Positions 59,572-64,000 of a stretch of DNA of 64,000 nt are shown here, one piece after another. Positions within the stretch are counted from its first letter, which is position 1. Every line of letters starts with the position of its first letter. Origin of the DNA: Candidatus Scalindua arabica (GTDB taxonomy: Bacteria; Planctomycetota; Brocadiia; Brocadiales; Scalinduaceae). The DNA is taken from assembly GCA_018263435.1 (NCBI GenBank), contig JAANXD010000073.1, forward strand, positions 1-64,000, in the 5' to 3' direction. The notes under the pieces were generated by a model that had not been told where the DNA came from, searched no databases, and worked only from the letters and a program-made list of their open reading frames with translations. The position numbers were made by a program, and so were the translations under genes.

Positions 59572-60599
59572 AAGCAGAATATGTAATCTTCTCTATTCTC
59601 TCTCCGATACCTTTTTGTTTTCTTCTTTGTATACTTACACGCAAGGCAGCTTTATTCACTGCGCTTAAACTTACTCCAAATACCTCTCCAATCGTTTTAT
59701 TCTTCAACCCTGTATACATTTTTAATATATACATACCAACATCTCTGGCTTCAAACGATATATGCCTCTTTCTTTGTAATAACGTTGACTTTTCTATTCT
59801 ATAATTACGTATTACCTCTTCTATTACCCTGTCAATCACCCCATCATCACTTATTCTCTTTTTTTGTGGTAAATCTTCGTCCCTTTTCTCTTTTCGATCT
59901 ATAAACTTCTTTTGCAACCAACCCACAAACTTGTCATCTCCCAGGATCATTCCATACCTTACATCAGCCAGAAAATCCTCTTCCTTACCGGATACTTCCC
60001 AAATTAATTTCCTATATTCTTTTCTCGAATCTTGTTTATTTCTACCGAAACCATCCAATACAGCTTCACTATTTACCCATTTATGTACTTTCCTGTTACT
60101 AACATAATCGTGATAGCTGCTCCACTTATACTTACTCAGTTTCTCAATTATACCAGCTCTTAGTGGATTTAAATGTATATAGAAACTTAACATATGCAAA
60201 TAAGATTCTTCTCCAACAACAATGCTCTTGTATCTCCCCTGAAACAGGTGACCACAACGTTTATGCTCACGATTGTAATAAGTACTATAAGCGGTCTGTA
60301 TCCATTGCATGGTCCTGGAAAGATTTGGCTCATTTGTTCGTATAAGCATATGATAATGATTACTCATCAAAACAAATGCAAATATATCTAAACCAAACTT
60401 CTCTCTAGCTTTTTCTATGTATTCTAAAAATCTGGAATAATCTTCATTAGTAAGAAAGATTTTTCCCCTACCAACACCTCTTGACATTATGTGATAGATT
60501 GCACCTTCATATTGTATTCTCCAGGGCCGTGCCATAATCCACATTGTTAATCAAATATTGTAGCTTGTCAAGCACTTTCTGCTTTCAAGGTCTGACCCC
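59557..60599 (-). mobile_element. RAYT unit with perfect 21-bp terminal inverted repeats
   Basis: GGGGTCAGACCTTGAAAGCAG (59557-59577) / CTGCTTTCAAGGTCTGACCCC (60579-60599). Confidence 0.9.
59561..60544 (-). CDS. REP-associated tyrosine transposase (Y1/HUH, IS200-like)
   Basis: ARPWRIQYEGAIYHIMSRGVGRG; HUH motif MSNHYHMLI; Tyr region WIQTAYSTYYNR. Confidence 0.93.
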   Translation of the reverse strand: MWIMARPWRIQYEGAIYHIMSRGVGRGKIFLTNEDYSRFLEYIEKAREKFGLDIFAFVLMSNHYHMLIRTNEPNLSRTMQWIQTAYSTYYNREHKRCGHLFQGRYKSIVVGEESYLHMLSFYIHLNPLRAGIIEKLSKYKWSSYHDYVSNRKVHKWVNSEAVLDGFGRNKQDSRKEYRKLIWEVSGKEEDFLADVRYGMILGDDKFVGWLQKKFIDRKEKRDEDLPQKKRISDDGVIDRVIEEVIRNYRIEKSTLLQRKRHISFEARDVGMYILKMYTGLKNKTIGEVFGVSLSAVNKAALRVSIQRRKQKGIGERIEKITYSAFKV

Positions 60600-61756
60600 T
60601 TTTTCTCCACTACCTCAACAAACTTTTCAGCACATCTCTTCCACGTGAGCCCTTCCAGGTCTTTTCCTGCCTGTGACCCGTACGATCTCAATTTATCCCT
60701 GTTCCGGTAAGCCCATTCCAGATGTTCAATCGTTTCATCTAAATCCGGATCATACCATGTCGCAATCTGCGTCCCGCTTCCATCATTAAGACATATTGAT
60801 TCCATCTTCTTTATCATAATCGAATTGTCCTCATTGATAACATCCTTATGGCCGCTACTGTATGATGCAATTACCGGTTTACCGCACGCCATATATTCCA
60901 TGAGGACAAGATTTGTACCCCCCTCACATCTATTCGGAAACAGTCCAATATCACTGTTCTTGTATATTCTTGCCATCAGTGCATTAGGACGGGGAACCAG
61001 GGTAATAACCCTCTCTAAATCCAGGCCATTATTCTGAAGAATCTTGTTCATTATCGTAATATAATCTCCGGATGAAATATCGAACTTGATGTATGGTGAA
61101 GCCGCCATGGTTTTCATGCTGTCTGCCCAGGCATTAAACCACGAATTTACGAGCACAACGTCCTTATGCCTGTCCTGCAGAACTTTATATGCCTTTATCA
61201 CAATGTCCTGCCCCTTGCGCAATTCGAATTTACCGCCTGAAAAGATTACAAATTGATCCCTGAAAAGTTCTTTCTCTGAATGATATGGATTAAATATCTG
61301 CGGGTCTGTTCCCTGTATTATGGTAGTTACGTTTTCAAGCCCATGGTTTCGAAGAACCTCCTCACACCATGTGGACCCCGCAACCACAATGTCATAGTTA
61401 TCTCTCCCATTCTGAATATATTCCTGAGAGAGTATGTTCTCCTCAAAGAACGTATACCCTGCCTTGAAGGTACCCTTTAAGTTTGGACCAGTGGGCAGTA
61501 GTGTTATATTGTCCATAGCCTGCAGAATCGGATAATCCACCTGCTTAATCACACCGTCTTTAATTTCCTTGTCTTCCGCCTCTCCGATTAATTGACTTTT
61601 AAGGAAATAGTAATCGAGTTCATCACCAATATCTCCAACACCAAACTTTTCTGCAATATATTTTACCTCTGTTATAGCGGACATCTCCTTAACGAGATAC
61701 TTGCCGCAAACACCCCATCCAAAATTATTACCCCTGGGTAGAATTAGATAAATCAT
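60551..61756 (-). CDS. glycosyltransferase family 1; C-terminus encoded by RAYT end
   Basis: VFSGGKFELRKGQDIVIKAYK, IGLFPNRCEGGTNLVLMEYMACGKPVIAS. Confidence 0.88.
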   Translation of the reverse strand: MIYLILPRGNNFGWGVCGKYLVKEMSAITEVKYIAEKFGVGDIGDELDYYFLKSQLIGEAEDKEIKDGVIKQVDYPILQAMDNITLLPTGPNLKGTFKAGYTFFEENILSQEYIQNGRDNYDIVVAGSTWCEEVLRNHGLENVTTIIQGTDPQIFNPYHSEKELFRDQFVIFSGGKFELRKGQDIVIKAYKVLQDRHKDVVLVNSWFNAWADSMKTMAASPYIKFDISSGDYITIMNKILQNNGLDLERVITLVPRPNALMARIYKNSDIGLFPNRCEGGTNLVLMEYMACGKPVIASYSSGHKDVINEDNSIMIKKMESICLNDGSGTQIATWYDPDLDETIEHLEWAYRNRDKLRSYGSQAGKDLEGLTWKRCAEKFVEVVEKKGSDLESRKCLTSYNI

Positions 61757-61758
61757 TA

Positions 61759-62415
61759 TTATATACCAACTCTTTCAGAAAGTTCGGGTTTTCTGCCAAG
61801 CCTTATTTCCATCGCCTGATCCAGCATCTCAACCGCTTTAACCATTTGGCCCTTCAGGATTTGCATATTCCGCGTCTGCTTTCTTTTGACAACCTCCGGA
61901 TCAGAATAACCGGTATGTAATACCATAATATCAGTAAAGTGTGTTTTATAGCCAACCTCCTGGAGTGAAGGTAATACCTGTTCATGTACCTTGTTTCTGA
62001 AACGTATCCTCTGGTCCCTGGGAAACATCCTGATCTGGTTGAAAACTGTGCCAAGTATTCCATCCAGAGAATTTTTAATTATAAAACTGAAGCAGCAGTT
62101 TAAATCATATCCATCCTTTACCTCTCTTACTTTCTCACAGTTATCCTCTGTGATAATGTCATCCGCATCGGTCCAGAGTATCCAGTCAGATGTTGCTTTT
62201 TCAAGAGATGTATTTCTTGAATACGAGAAATCACCCTTCCAGGGATGATATGACACTTTCGCTCCAAACTGCTCCGCAACATGAATACTATTATCCGTTG
62301 AGCCGGTATCAACAACGATAATCTCATCTACTAGTTCACGATAGGATTAAAGACAACTCTTTAGATTGTCTGCTTCATCCCTGGCAATAATACATAGTGA
62401 AATTGTCTTTGGCAT
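61759..62415 (-). pseudogene. glycosyltransferase family 2 with in-frame TAA
   Basis: MPKTISLCIIARDEADNLKSCL*SYRELVDEIIVVDTGSTDNS; stop at 62347-62349; continues open to 61759. Confidence 0.8.
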
Positions 62416-62908
62416 TGTAACTACCCCATATACTCTGGTTTATTTAATTTTTATCTCTAGAAGTGAATTTCGCAAAATGTATGCCAGCTAATATAGACCG
62501 ACAATAATGCACAGATGCCAGGGGGCAGCCACAAATATACTATGGCAACTCACCCACCTGTCTCCCCCCCCCTGTTTCTTTTAACGGCTATCGGTATTTG
62601 CCCTCTAAACTACTTCAACTAAACAATAAAGAGGAAATAACCATCCATACATTTAATACCTTTGTCGCTACTTCCCCTTAATAATTGTCTTTAAATAGTT
62701 CAAATAAAAAAAATTTATAACAGGTATATACAATATAAGAGACCAGCAACGAAATTTTACAACTACAGATGTTTAAATATTATACATGAACAATAGGAGG
62801 AAATGCATACTGGAGCACCAGCATATGAACACTGCGCATAAGCCTATACATTGTACTATGTTACATCAAACAGCACATACAAATAAATACATAAATGAGT
62901 GATTGTCT

Positions 62909-62926
62909 TTGGCATGAGTTTAGCGA
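62909..62926 (+). promoter_or_regulatory. sigma-54 promoter upstream of OGT-like TPR gene
   Basis: TTTGGCATGAGTTTAGCGAT; GG-N10-GC. Confidence 0.75.
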
Positions 62927-63090
62927 TATTAACGCTTAACCAATATCCGGCTAAGCATTAACTCTCAATATTCCCAGTACCGGTACGCCATCATATAACC
63001 AGGTCTAGCAGGCTTTTGGTCGAAATGGAAATATCATTGAAGCAACTCTCTATATAGCTTTGCGAATAATAAAATCGAAAACTGATAGAA

Positions 63091-64000
63091 ATGATTGTTG
63101 AAAAAACATACAAAAAGAAGAAGAGAAAGAGGTCTTCACAAGATATTGCCGCAGGAAAAGCAAAGGTAAGCAATACAGACCTGTTTCATGAGGCGTTTAC
63201 ACTTCACAATACCGGGAATCTTGCGAAAGCAGCATCTCTTTACCGTAAGATACTGAAGAATGAACCGAAGCATGTTGATGCAAATTTTCTTCTGGGCACA
63301 CTGAATATACAACAGGGAAAACTCAAACCCGCCACAACGCTCCTTAAGAAGGCAATCTCACTTAAACCTGATCACGTGGCAGCAAGTAACAACCTTGGCA
63401 CCGCACTTCAATCACAAGGCAATTTCAGTGAAGCAGAAGTAATCTATAATAATATAATTGAACGCACACCGGATTACGTTGAAGGACATATCAATCTCGG
63501 CGCCGTGCTCCAGGAACAGGGTAAACTCGATGAGGCAATTAAATGTTATAACCGGGCAATACCACTCAAACCTGACTACGCAGAGGCACACTATAATCTT
63601 GGTAATGCATTGAAGAGAAAGAATGAATTTGATGAGGCTGCAGCGAGCTACAGTCAAGCGATAAAGCTTAACCCTGACTACGTTCAGGCACACAGCAATC
63701 TCGGCACCGTACTCCAGGAACAGGGTAAACTTGTTGAGGCGGTATCAAGTTTCAGAAAAGCAATAGAACTCAAACCGGAATACGCTGAAGCACACAGCAA
63801 CCTCGGCACCGTGCTCCAGGAACAGGGTAAACTTCGTGAAGCCGCAGAGAGTTTTCACCTGGCAGCTGAACTTAACCCAAACCATGCTGAAGTGCACAAC
63901 AATATTGGAACTTTTCTCATGGAACTGGGCAAACCTGACGAAGCGATAGAAAGTTACGAAAAAGCAATAACACTGGAACCAGACCATGCCGAGGCGCATA
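63091..64000 (+). CDS. TPR protein, likely N-terminal part of an OGT/SPINDLY-like transferase (runs off window)
   Basis: MIVEKTYKKKKRKRSSQDIAAGKAKV then 34-aa TPRs (NLGTVLQEQGKL.EA...A..L.P.YAEAH); open to window end. Confidence 0.85.
   Translation, partial: MIVEKTYKKKKRKRSSQDIAAGKAKVSNTDLFHEAFTLHNTGNLAKAASLYRKILKNEPKHVDANFLLGTLNIQQGKLKPATTLLKKAISLKPDHVAASNNLGTALQSQGNFSEAEVIYNNIIERTPDYVEGHINLGAVLQEQGKLDEAIKCYNRAIPLKPDYAEAHYNLGNALKRKNEFDEAAASYSQAIKLNPDYVQAHSNLGTVLQEQGKLVEAVSSFRKAIELKPEYAEAHSNLGTVLQEQGKLREAAESFHLAAELNPNHAEVHNNIGTFLMELGKPDEAIESYEKAITLEPDHAEAH

Noticed and set aside
63480-63850. CRISPR-like regular repeats in the last 500 bp
   Set aside because: Spacing is 102 nt multiples inside an open frame and translates to 34-aa TPRs; no unique spacers.
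63412-63999. Minus-strand ORFs opposite the TPR array (63412-63693, 63745-63999)
   Set aside because: Artefacts of the periodic TPR coding sequence on the plus strand.

Overview
Accessory-rich window from a Gram-negative, flagellated bacterium. A Planctomycetota/Brocadiales-like origin is a guess from gene content only. Left part (about 0-27 kb): housekeeping genes, mostly on the minus strand (rsmA, pdxA, riboflavin synthase, psd, LPS glycosyltransferases with a kinase-like protein, yraN-rplS-trmD-rpsP-ffh, murA, tRNA-Thr, a GltB-like protein, a heme-oxygenase-fold protein). Middle (29.7-44.4 kb): a plus-strand flagellar cluster (fliK, flgD, flgE, flgF, flgG, flgA, flgH, flgI, flgJ, flgN, flgK, flgL, fliW, csrA). 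Right part (45-64 kb): a glycan-modification region (WlbA/WlbB-type fusion, TPR glycosyltransferases, radical SAM, AsnB, deacetylase-like, formyltransferase, methyltransferase, OGT-like TPR protein). The strongest unexplained signals are: (1) seven well-formed sigma-54 (-24/-12) promoter matches upstream of flagellar genes and of glycosylation genes, suggesting one RpoN regulon; (2) a nested palindromic element with TA-ended inverted repeats in the leaders of two non-homologous TPR glycosyltransferase genes, directly after their sigma-54 sites; (3) a 1.5 kb mini-island between tRNA-Thr and a copy of its 3' end; (4) a REP-associated transposase (RAYT) unit with perfect 21-bp inverted ends that replaced the 3' ends of two convergent genes; (5) several decaying glycosylation genes (frameshift, in-frame TGA, in-frame TAA, relic GT fragment); (6) palindromic repeats translated in frame inside a transglutaminase-like protein; and (7) a surface-type domain shared by FlgE (twice, in tandem) and FlgK. 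All calls come from reading the sequence; no database search was run.
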